DNA from: JAWPMT01 sp965267435
GTDB taxonomy: Bacteria; Bacteroidota; Bacteroidia; Cytophagales; Cyclobacteriaceae
Assembly (NCBI GenBank): GCA_965267435.1
Contig: OZ253960.1
Coordinates: 5,270,001-5,334,000, forward strand
Length of the DNA stretch: 64,000 nt
Direction: 5' to 3'
How positions within the stretch are numbered: position 1 is the stretch's first letter; each line of letters begins with the position of its first letter. Shown here piece after piece: positions 8,737-16,671 of this stretch. The position numbers and the translations under genes were made by a program. The notes below the pieces were generated by a model, which was not told where the DNA came from, made no database searches, and saw only the letters and a list, made by a program, of their open reading frames with translations.

Positions 8737-9543
8737 TCACCCTGCGGCTAACCGTGTCAATTTGCTCTTGTACTCGAGGAATTGAGATGGATTCTGACCG
8801 AAGAAGTCCTGAAAATCACGGATAAAGTGAGATTGGTCATAGTATCCTCCGGTATACACCGCGGTACTCCAATCCGTATTCTCAAGCGGAAGTGAGTTGG
8901 CGATATGATTCAATCTCTTGATTCGGGCAAAGCGCTTCGGCGAAATGCCAACCACTTCTGTAAAACGGCGATGGAATTGTCTCTGACTAATACAGAGATC
9001 GTCTGCCAACTTGCGAATAGAAACTTTGCCTCGTTTTGAGACAATCTGGGAAATACCTCGTTCTGCAACCAAGTCCGTTTTGCCTCGGTCTTCCAGTCGT
9101 TTGATAAGGTATTGCTCAAGGATCGCCAATCGCGATTCGACTCGATCGTGAGTGGCCATACGGTGATAGAGCACCGACGCATCTAAACCGATCGCCTGCG
9201 ACAACTCCACTTGTTGATCGACAAAGTCAATCATGGGCAGTCCCAGAAGGGGTAAAAGTGCCGTGGGAGCGAAGACCACACCTATCACATCGACCTTGTC
9301 CTTGAAATGTAGAAAATATTTTTTTGTGACCTGTCCGGCGAGGAAACATCCAGGACTTTGAGTCGTCACCCCATCTTTTTCGACAAAGTAGTCGGCGCCA
9401 AAATTGAACACCATACCAACATCGCCCGAAGGTGTTGCTGCCACAGACATGGCCTTCCAAACTGGGGAATCATCCCTGAGATGATAATACTGATGGATAT
9501 AAGGTCTTAGCGGAGGCGCGGGCTGGAATTTCAAATATTGCAT
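8737..9543 (-). CDS. AraC family transcriptional regulator
   Basis: A 268-residue protein if started at MQYLKFQPAPPLRPYIHQYY, the typical opening of this AraC subfamily. An upstream ATG would add 19 residues without family character. The N-terminal ligand domain contains SGDVGMVFNFGADYFVEKDG and FLAGQVTKKYFLHFKDKVDVIGVVF. The C-terminal double helix-turn-helix contains ISQRQFHRRFTEVVGISPKRFARIKRLN and GYYDQSHFIRDFQDFFGQNPSQF, where the second is the canonical AraC signature. It is upstream of and codirectional with the SnoaL-like gene. The effector is unknown. Confidence 0.93.
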   Translation of the reverse strand: MQYLKFQPAPPLRPYIHQYYHLRDDSPVWKAMSVAATPSGDVGMVFNFGADYFVEKDGVTTQSPGCFLAGQVTKKYFLHFKDKVDVIGVVFAPTALLPLLGLPMIDFVDQQVELSQAIGLDASVLYHRMATHDRVESRLAILEQYLIKRLEDRGKTDLVAERGISQIVSKRGKVSIRKLADDLCISQRQFHRRFTEVVGISPKRFARIKRLNHIANSLPLENTDWSTAVYTGGYYDQSHFIRDFQDFFGQNPSQFLEYKSKLTRLAAG

Positions 9544-9633
9544 GGCTGGGCTCCTTAAAAAATGTATATGGAATATACGCATTTTTAGCCTTGCAAACAC
9601 CGCCTGAGGCCCATCTCCGAGAACCCAACGGCC

Positions 9634-9846
9634 TTATTTCAGCTCTATAATGCTGTCTGTCTCGACGCCATTGTCAATGATCTGTATATCGCCCGCCCCG
9701 GGTAATGCCAACATGGACTCAGTCAAAAGCTGGAAATAAAAACTATCAGTTACTAGTGGCAGACGAAGACCATTCTTTCTACGACACCATGGCCACTCGG
9801 GAAACACCGGTTTGAGGAGATGGAGCTCTCGACCCGGCTGTTGCAA
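9634..9846 (-). CDS. Doubtful small open frame, 70 codons
   Basis: A TTG-initiated open frame ending in GDIQIIDNGVETDSIIELK. I recognise no family and see no signal peptide or membrane segment. The second half reads like real protein and the first half (HLLKPVFPEWPWCRRKN) does not. It may be a remnant of a decayed gene between the AraC regulator and the sortilin-like gene, or a chance frame. It is kept only because this 460-base gap would otherwise be blank. Confidence 0.2.
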   Translation of the reverse strand: MQQPGRELHLLKPVFPEWPWCRRKNGLRLPLVTDSFYFQLLTESMLALPGAGDIQIIDNGVETDSIIELK

Positions 9847-9912
9847 GTTATGACGGACTGGTTGATGGAGGAGGGTACTCTGGGGGAGTAGAGGTTTCGG
9901 CCAAACAAAAAC

Positions 9913-10042
9913 GACAGATCAAAAATAGGAAAGTGCCAAAACCCGGATTTATAGCGGGGTCTCCTGCCATGGGAAGTATATGCACCCAGACTTGGAGATC
10001 CCGGAACAGGTCCGGGAATACAGGGCCTATTTTTGATCTGTC
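9913..10042. repeat. 130-bp element bounded by perfect 17-bp inverted repeats
   Basis: GACAGATCAAAAATAGG at 9913-9929 is the exact reverse complement of CCTATTTTTGATCTGTC at 10026-10042. The 96-base interior holds a second, GC-rich hairpin (CCCGGA ACAGG TCCGGG). No target duplication is visible at the edges. It begins 24 bases beyond the stop of the sortilin-like gene. Read on the minus strand, the last arm is followed by GTTTTTGTTTGG, so it could serve as a transcription end. A MITE-like element is the alternative. Confidence 0.6.
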
Positions 10043-10065
10043 ATTCCATTCAACGAGTTCCAGAC

Positions 10066-13000
10066 CTACCTATTTGGCCCGATCACTTTCTGGCCTTCGA
10101 TCCAGGGGGCGCCGATGGCCTCCAGATCAGTCTCAATGCCAGGCAGCACATCATCCGTCATTCGCTGTAGCTTGGTCTGTATACCTGCTAATTGCGCTTT
10201 CCCGATGGCTACCTGTTCCTTGTGCATGTCAGTAGGCCCATAAGTGGTACCCAGGGATCGGCGTCCGATGCCCAGCCTGTTGCCTGGAGTAGGATTGGAG
10301 CGCTCACCGATTTCTCCCTTCGTCGGGTGACCGTTCAGCTCTATGTCCAGATCCAGCAATTCCTGGTGGGCATCGTAGATACGCTTCATGAGTTCTTTGC
10401 TGTCTCCATCTGCACGTCCCAGGGCTTTCCTCATGGCTACGACGCGCTTGATGCTGTTCTCGAGTGTAGTGGATGTTGCTGACATGGCTTCCTGGAGTGC
10501 ATTCACTTCCAATCGGAAGGCTGCAATCTCGTCATAAGACTTGCCTGGCAATGCGCCGCGCTGGTCGCGGAGTGGCACCACATTGAATTCCTGAGGCCCT
10601 GCGATATCTGTCATTACACCGTCGATGACCTTAGAAACTGTTACGGAATACGTGCCAGGGGTGACCATCGAGCCTGATCGGCCCCACCAGCCTCCGCCAC
10701 CGCGAGCATCCAACTCGATGCCTCGCTTAGACGCATAGCTGAGGTCCCACGAGACACGATTCATGCCCTTGGAGGTCTTGCCATCGACGACGTTCACCAC
10801 CGTGCCTTGTTGGTCCTTGATCGTAAGGATCACCTTCGGGGCTGCCTGGCGTCGTTCGGCCTCCAGTGCGGCCCATCCGGGGAAAGGAACGCTGTTGCCA
10901 GCTTTGTTGAGTTCCTTCTCCTTTTCCTTTCTTTCGTCTTTCAGCGACTTGTAGCCTTCGCTCAGGAAGTAAGTGAAAGTCGCACCGAAAGGGGGATTGT
11001 CAGCTGTGTAATAAGAAGCACCCATCTGCCCATCGATAGAGCGTGGCTCATACCATAACGCATCCTTCGTGGCAAACAATTGAATTTCCTGGCTAAGGGA
11101 TTCCTCGGAAATATCACGTAGCGCGCTGTAGTCATCCAGGATGTAGAAGCTTCGACCGAAGGAAGCCCCAACCAGGTCATTCTCCCTTCGCTGAATGGTA
11201 ATGTCCCGGAAGGAAATGGTTGGTACTCCGCCAGTGAGCTTGATCCACTGATTACCAGCGTCGATGGTGAAGTAGATACCCCACTCCGTGGCAACGAACA
11301 TCAGCTCTGGCTTCACGTGGTCTTGCACGGTCCTCCATATCAATGTGCGATCCGGCAGGTTGCTACGAATGGACGTCCAGCTACGTCCTCTGTCTGTACT
11401 CTTTAAGAGGTATGGATTGAAGTCACCGTACTTGTGGTTGTCCAGACAAACATAGACGGTATTGGCATCGTGCAGGTCAGCGCGGATATCATTGACGAAG
11501 GCCGTGGAGGGCACACCCTTGATGCTACCTACTTCGATCTTGCGCCATGTCGCCCCATCATCCTCTGTCACCTGGATGATGCCATCGTCTGTTCCGGCAT
11601 ATACGAGCCCTGCTTGCAGCGGGGACTCCGACAATGAGGTGATAGTGTTGTAGTTGGACATCGCGCCGATATCCCAGGGGTTGTCCCAGCTCTGCACACG
11701 ACCCATGATGGGCAAGGTGATGCGCTCCTGGTCACGGGTAAGGTCCCCGGATATGGCCGTCCAGCTGTCGCCACGATTGGTCGACTTCCACACACGCGCT
11801 GATGCGAAGTACAGTGTTGCCGGATCATGAGGGCTCACCACAATCGGCGCATCCCAGTTGAAGCGCTCGAAGTCCTCACCTTCGCCCGGCTGTGGCTGAA
11901 TGAATACTTGTTCGCCATTCACGCGATCAATTCTGTGGAGACCGCCTTGCTGCGTTTCAGCATAAGTGATCTTCGGATTGCCGGGCTCAGTAGCGGATTG
12001 ATGACCATCAGCACCCAGCGTTTTGATCCAGTCTGCGTGGCGGATGCCATGTTCGGTGTCCGTGCGCGAAGGTCCGCCGTGTGAGCCATTGTCTTGTGTC
12101 CCTCCGTATACCCAGTAGAATGGCTCAGCATCATCTACCGCCACCTTATAGTACTGCGTGATAGGCATGTTGTTGATATAGCGCCAGTTTTCCGCCAGGT
12201 CAAAGCTCTCCCAAATACCGGCGTCCGTGCCTATCAGTAGATAGTTGGGATCGTCTGCGCGAAATGCCAGGGAATGGTTATCCGAATGCTTGTCTTCCTC
12301 CTTGAGTCTGCGGAAGGTCTTCCCGTGGTCATCTGAAACCTGTACCCGCACATCCATGAGATAGAGGCGGCCTTCCTGGTGCGGGGAAGCATACAGCTCT
12401 TGGTAATAGTGAGGTCCCGTAGCACCCGAAACGGCATTTGATTGCTTCTTCCAGGTTTTTCCGCGATTGGTGCTCATATAAAGTCCACCATTGGTTCTAT
12501 CTGTTTCGATAGCGGCGTAGACCACGTCCGGATTGAACGGAGATACAGCCAGGCCAATCTTTCCAAGGTTGGACTTGGGGATGCCGCCTTTCATTTCTTC
12601 CCAGGTTTCTCCTCCGTCCATACTGCGGTGGATACCTGATCCAGGTCCGCCTCCCATATAGGCGGCCACCGTACGATGGCGATCCCATGTGGCAGCATAC
12701 AGCCAGTTAGGATCTCGGGGGTCAATGACGATGTCTGTCACCCCTGTCCACTCACCATTTCCAAGGACTTTCTTCCACGATTCGCCGCCGTCAGTACTCT
12801 TGTACAAGCCACGCTCGCCACCACTATTCCATAGGGGCCCTTGTACGGCCACCCAAATTACGTCGGAATTATCGGGGTGAACGATGATCTTGGAGATATG
12901 CTCCGAGTCTTTCAGACCCATGTTCTTCCAGCTTTTGCCGTCATCTTCGCTCTTGTAGATGCCATCGCCAAAGCCTACATGGCGTCCACCAACATTCTCG

Positions 13001-13332
13001 CCAGTACCCACCCAAACAGTATGAGGGTTGTTGGGGTCGATCGTTACACAGCCAATGGAGTAAACCGACTGATCATCGAAAATAGGTGTCCACGTAATAC
13101 CAGAATTCTTGGTCTTCCACACGCTACCGGATCCGACGGCAACGTACCAGATATTGTCGTTGTCAGGATGTACAGCGATGTCTGCAATCCTGCCAGACAC
13201 AAAGGCGGGCCCGATGCCCCGAAGCTCCAGCCCCTTAAAGTTTCCTTCCGTCAATGGTGACTCGTCCTGCGCCACCGTCACACACACAAACGATAGCAAG
13301 ACCACCACGCTTGCAAGTAGTTTTCTCTTCAT
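10066..13332 (-). CDS. Secreted sortilin/VPS10-like BNR beta-propeller protein
   Basis: A 1,088-residue protein starting at MKRKLLASVVVLLSFVCVTVAQ, a clear signal peptide. The next upstream in-frame start adds only non-secretory sequence. At least seven BNR turns are visible (for example SEDDGKSWKN, STDGGESWKK, SMDGGETWEE, STNRGKTWKK, TEDDGATWRK, STDRGRSWTS), giving two consecutive propellers over about residues 40-730. The C-terminal third has a helical Lys/Glu-rich stretch, a beta-sandwich with GMNRVSWDLSYA and VTPGTYSVTVSK, then helices. This architecture is common in Bacteroidota, where such proteins are annotated as VPS10-domain or glycosyl-hydrolase-like without proven activity. No T9SS C-terminal domain is seen. 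Export to the periplasm or cell surface is inferred. Confidence 0.9.
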   Translation of the reverse strand: MKRKLLASVVVLLSFVCVTVAQDESPLTEGNFKGLELRGIGPAFVSGRIADIAVHPDNDNIWYVAVGSGSVWKTKNSGITWTPIFDDQSVYSIGCVTIDPNNPHTVWVGTGENVGGRHVGFGDGIYKSEDDGKSWKNMGLKDSEHISKIIVHPDNSDVIWVAVQGPLWNSGGERGLYKSTDGGESWKKVLGNGEWTGVTDIVIDPRDPNWLYAATWDRHRTVAAYMGGGPGSGIHRSMDGGETWEEMKGGIPKSNLGKIGLAVSPFNPDVVYAAIETDRTNGGLYMSTNRGKTWKKQSNAVSGATGPHYYQELYASPHQEGRLYLMDVRVQVSDDHGKTFRRLKEEDKHSDNHSLAFRADDPNYLLIGTDAGIWESFDLAENWRYINNMPITQYYKVAVDDAEPFYWVYGGTQDNGSHGGPSRTDTEHGIRHADWIKTLGADGHQSATEPGNPKITYAETQQGGLHRIDRVNGEQVFIQPQPGEGEDFERFNWDAPIVVSPHDPATLYFASARVWKSTNRGDSWTAISGDLTRDQERITLPIMGRVQSWDNPWDIGAMSNYNTITSLSESPLQAGLVYAGTDDGIIQVTEDDGATWRKIEVGSIKGVPSTAFVNDIRADLHDANTVYVCLDNHKYGDFNPYLLKSTDRGRSWTSIRSNLPDRTLIWRTVQDHVKPELMFVATEWGIYFTIDAGNQWIKLTGGVPTISFRDITIQRRENDLVGASFGRSFYILDDYSALRDISEESLSQEIQLFATKDALWYEPRSIDGQMGASYYTADNPPFGATFTYFLSEGYKSLKDERKEKEKELNKAGNSVPFPGWAALEAERRQAAPKVILTIKDQQGTVVNVVDGKTSKGMNRVSWDLSYASKRGIELDARGGGGWWGRSGSMVTPGTYSVTVSKVIDGVMTDIAGPQEFNVVPLRDQRGALPGKSYDEIAAFRLEVNALQEAMSATSTTLENSIKRVVAMRKALGRADGDSKELMKRIYDAHQELLDLDIELNGHPTKGEIGERSNPTPGNRLGIGRRSLGTTYGPTDMHKEQVAIGKAQLAGIQTKLQRMTDDVLPGIETDLEAIGAPWIEGQKVIGPNR

Positions 13333-13480
13333 GACATTATTGGTTTTTGAGCCAATGAAAGTACCACAATTTGATCTTAACCTGAAGCACGATGTGAGCA
13401 GCGGTGGCTGGCTTACCAAAGCGGCTTAACCAAGAGGTAAGATAGCTGTTCACGAAGCTCGGAGCATTCGCTGGCGACAT

Positions 13481-13558
13481 GGAGTTTTGAGTTTTGATCT
13501 TTGGGTTATTTTCCTGGCAATAACGTGGAGTTGCATAAACTGAAGAATTCAAAACTCC
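13481..13558. repeat. Inverted repeat between sortilin-like and M28 genes
   Basis: GGAGTTTTGA (13481-13490) is the exact reverse complement of TCAAAACTCC (13549-13558), separated by 58 bases. The same GGAGTTTTGA-like string recurs in two other gaps of the window (15381-15420 and 46359-46380), so it may belong to a degenerate intergenic repeat family. It lies just downstream of the M28 peptidase stop on the minus strand. Confidence 0.4.
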
Positions 13559-13582
13559 GCACTTCTCTGATTCATTCGTCGA

Positions 13583-15226
13583 CTACTGCCCTTCCGTGAC
13601 GAGCAATTGATTGGCTGATTTCCGGCCGAAATGGTGATATAGGAAGCTTTGTTCATTCCACCGAATGGACTCCATTTCATTTGCGATGTAGTGCGTCATC
13701 AAAAAATTGGTCTTCAACTCTAGTAGGGCACCGTCCCTAGACATCACCTGATTCAGGTCATCGCTTGCAGCGTGATAGTGAGTCTGCATCCATCGATCGT
13801 ATGCACTCACAGAATCTGCTAGGTTCGGGTGCTGACTTTCACGACCCCAAAGCCAAATGGCGGGGATGCCCTGTTTGACAAACGAATACTGATCGCTCCT
13901 CAGAAACAAATTTTCCTCCGGATTTGGATCGTCAATGATCTCGATAGAGAGTTCATTCGTGGCATAGTCAGCGGCCTCAGAGAGATTGGAATGGGGGTAG
14001 CCAAAGGCAACCACATTACTCTTGCCGATGAAGGCTCCATTGATCATATCAATGTTATGATTAGCAACGATCTGCCTGGGATTTATGGTCGGAAATCTTG
14101 CCCAATACTCAGAACCCAAAAGTCCCTTTTCCTCTGCTGTGACCCATAGGAAGAGGATAGATCGTTTCGGCGGTGGCATCGCTGAGAAGGTCTTGGCCAG
14201 TGTGAGCAGTGCCGCGGAGCCGGAGGCATTGTCTGATGTGCCATTGTAGATAGAGTCGCCCGCCACCGGATTTCCGACACCGATGTGATCCAGGTGAGCA
14301 GACATAACGAGTATTTCCTCTTTGAGCGTCGGGTCTGTGCCGGGGAGCAAGGCAGCGACATTTGGGCTTTGGATATCATCATGATAGGAGCCGACCTCGA
14401 CCGAGGCTTCGAAGCCAAATTCAAAACTCTGAGGACTACCAGCCAGAAGTTTTTCATATATAGTCGAGTAATCCCGTCCGGAGGACTTCATAAGCTCGGT
14501 AGCTTTCAAGTAGTTGATAAGGAGATCAACTCTCATTTTGGACCCCTCTGGAGGAACATAGTCGTACAAATAATTGGAGTGGCTCTGAGTAGCGAAAGCC
14601 CACTTGTTGATCGGCTGCAGATAACTTTGAGGCACGATCTTAATAACACCGAGTGCGCCTCTTTTCTCTGCTTCCAGCATTCTCGCGCGCTTCGGATCAA
14701 TGATTGTTCTCTCAAACGGTTCGAGACTCTCCGGTAAGTCGATGATGTACATGACCAACTTTCCAGCAACATCCAACCCGGCATAGTCATCGTACCCGAT
14801 TTCCGGGGCACTAATGCCAAAACCTGCGAAGACAACAGGAGCTGATAAATTCACATTTGTCGTTGTCAGACTTGGCCTGAAGCCATAGTCTTCCAGGAAG
14901 ATTAACTCTTCGCCATCCATGCTCACTTTGGGCGGAGAACCATCCAATATGGATTTTCTGAAGGTTATTGGCTGGAAGAAGGTACCATCTACTCCCGCCG
15001 GCTGTAGGCCGATTTCCTCTGCCATCCGGACCACATAAGCTGCCGCCGAATCATAGCCTGGCGAGCCCGTGTCGCGCCCCTGCATGTCATCTGATGATAG
15101 CGTGGTTAGGTGCTTCAGGAATTCGTCGTAGCTAATGGAGGCGAGCGCGTCTTCTGTGCTTAGGCCCTTCTGAATTGTTGAGCACGCCAGTAAGAGCCCC
15201 AATAACAGGAAAAGTATCCTTCTCAT
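13583..15226 (-). CDS. M28 family zinc peptidase lipoprotein
   Basis: A 547-residue protein starting at MRRILFLLLGLLLACSTIQ. The LLAC lipobox puts Cys15 as the lipidated residue. A PA-like insert domain (about residues 120-260) precedes the peptidase domain. The zinc and catalytic residues of family M28 are present in order: SAHLDHIG (His and catalytic Asp), YNGTSDNASGSAALL (bridging Asp), TAEEKGLLGS (Glu pair), HNIDMI (Asp) and QTHYHAASDD (last His). It probably works as an aminopeptidase at the outer membrane or in the periplasm. It lies upstream of the sortilin-like gene on the same strand, 250 bases away, so separate transcription is likely. In-frame extensions beyond this start lack a signal sequence. 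Confidence 0.92.
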   Translation of the reverse strand: MRRILFLLLGLLLACSTIQKGLSTEDALASISYDEFLKHLTTLSSDDMQGRDTGSPGYDSAAAYVVRMAEEIGLQPAGVDGTFFQPITFRKSILDGSPPKVSMDGEELIFLEDYGFRPSLTTTNVNLSAPVVFAGFGISAPEIGYDDYAGLDVAGKLVMYIIDLPESLEPFERTIIDPKRARMLEAEKRGALGVIKIVPQSYLQPINKWAFATQSHSNYLYDYVPPEGSKMRVDLLINYLKATELMKSSGRDYSTIYEKLLAGSPQSFEFGFEASVEVGSYHDDIQSPNVAALLPGTDPTLKEEILVMSAHLDHIGVGNPVAGDSIYNGTSDNASGSAALLTLAKTFSAMPPPKRSILFLWVTAEEKGLLGSEYWARFPTINPRQIVANHNIDMINGAFIGKSNVVAFGYPHSNLSEAADYATNELSIEIIDDPNPEENLFLRSDQYSFVKQGIPAIWLWGRESQHPNLADSVSAYDRWMQTHYHAASDDLNQVMSRDGALLELKTNFLMTHYIANEMESIRWNEQSFLYHHFGRKSANQLLVTEGQ

Positions 15227-16173
15227 GGTCAAGGGTTTAGACTTGGAATGTACTGAAAAAAGGCGAAATCTGTCTTGACTCTGCCCACCGATTACTCTTG
15301 GGAGCTGGCGACCATCAAGGGCAAGACAGGTTTTGCTGCTTCGCTTTTGAGTGATTTCAGTTTTCAACAGATTTTTAGTCAACTCCAATTCAAAAATTCA
15401 ATAACTCCGAATTCAAAACCCTAGCAGATGCCATTGCAGTTAGTCCTATTTTAGATTGGGCTAGCAGCTTCGAACGCCAGCGGGGAATTTTCAGAAAATT
15501 GCACAACACCGTTAGATAGCAACAAAATTGAGAGCATACCATTTGCGTTAGATGTCAAGCTTTGATATCAAATAACGGACTAGTCTCTATGACACATGAT
15601 TGCTGCAGCTAACTACGATCGATTAGGCAAGGTCAATGTTGAATATGGCGGTTGTGCGGCGAGTTGATATAGTGCAAAAATTATTTGAGAAAGTTCAATT
15701 TATTTGGTTTAAGGGCTCTGTGAGAGGGTTTTTTTAATATTTATTGGCGGGAAAGCTTGCTTGTTCCAAATGATTTTTGGATGTTTCGACAAGAAACAAT
15801 CACTTCATTTAGATTCATTAGAGGTACAATAAGTCTTGCGAACAATTTTCGGCCCCCTGTTCCAAGCATCCAATTTTTGTCTTTGACAAGCGTCATTGAC
15901 GTGTAGGGAGAAGTACCTATTTGTGTCTGGTGAAAGTGAGAATTGACTCGAATCCTAACCTGAATGAAAGAACCGCGTCACTCGCAATTGTGGATCATTA
16001 ATTGGCCAGAAACGCCAATTTTATGCAGCCGCTTATCCTTTCTGAAAATGCACACTTCTGCACGTGCATTGTCCCCGTTTTGGTTCCCTATCAATTCTGG
16101 CTGCAAGAGCTTGCTCGCAGCGTTTGTTATTTCCGTCGAGATTATGTCCAACTCTAACCTAACTATAGTCTAA
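15227..16173. other. Long AT-rich gap upstream of the adhesin operon
   Basis: About 950 bases between the divergent M28 gene and the adhesin pair, with no convincing gene. A 69-codon plus-strand frame at 15964-16173 has no family character and was not accepted. The left end repeats the strings AACTCCAATTCAAAAATTCA and AACTCCGAATTCAAAACC (15381-15420). The right part is AT-rich and probably carries the promoter and leader of the adhesin operon, but no clean TAnnTTTG box was found. Confidence 0.5.
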
Positions 16174-16671
16174 ATGAAAATTGATTTTCGTTCAGTTCCC
16201 GTAGAGGAATCAAAACGAGCCCAGTCTACACGCTCCGTGGAGAGGCATAAGTTGCGCCCCGCGGTGAAATGGTCGCTACCGGCGCTGCTGGTGGTACTTG
16301 CCTTTTGTCTGACTCCGACTTTTGCGCAAGCGCAGCAACCGGAGTATATCCAACCGTGGATACTCCTTGAAGAGGCAGACTTTCACTTCGACGTACAATT
16401 TGCCGTTGTGAAATGCTCACCATCTTCTGATCCGGTGATTTTGCTCAATGCCTTTAACGAGGCTGGCAACGTCGACAGGATCGGATTCACATTTGAGCTT
16501 ACTGACGCTCAGAATAACCAGGCGACCATTGAGGTGGCCGAATTTGCGATTGGCCAGGCACAGATGTTCCAGGCCTCTTGTGATTCGGATGAATATAGCT
16601 ACTTGCGATTGGCGATTCCTGAGCGAGTGGATCCCGCGACCATTTCAATAGACATCACTTATAACCGATGA
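16174..16671 (+). CDS. Small secreted protein, partner of the giant adhesin
   Basis: A 165-residue protein of unknown family. A charged 32-residue cytosolic tail precedes a long hydrophobic signal segment (WSLPALLVVLAFCLTPTFAQA) that ends in an Ala-x-Ala cleavage site. The mature part (about 115 residues) is predicted beta-rich (VILLNAFNEAGNVDRIGFTFELTDAQ, then RLAIPERVDPATISIDITYNR) with two Cys. Its stop overlaps the start of the 2,772-residue adhesin by ATGA, so the two are translationally coupled and may act together, for example as a chaperone or surface partner (inference). The unusually long N-terminal tail before the signal is odd, and a later start may be used, though no internal ATG fits. 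Confidence 0.7.
   Translation: MKIDFRSVPVEESKRAQSTRSVERHKLRPAVKWSLPALLVVLAFCLTPTFAQAQQPEYIQPWILLEEADFHFDVQFAVVKCSPSSDPVILLNAFNEAGNVDRIGFTFELTDAQNNQATIEVAEFAIGQAQMFQASCDSDEYSYLRLAIPERVDPATISIDITYNR

Noticed and set aside
15964..16173. 69-codon plus-strand frame just before the small secreted protein
   Set aside because: It has no recognisable domain and a weak start, and lies in an AT-rich leader. It ends directly before the next start by chance.
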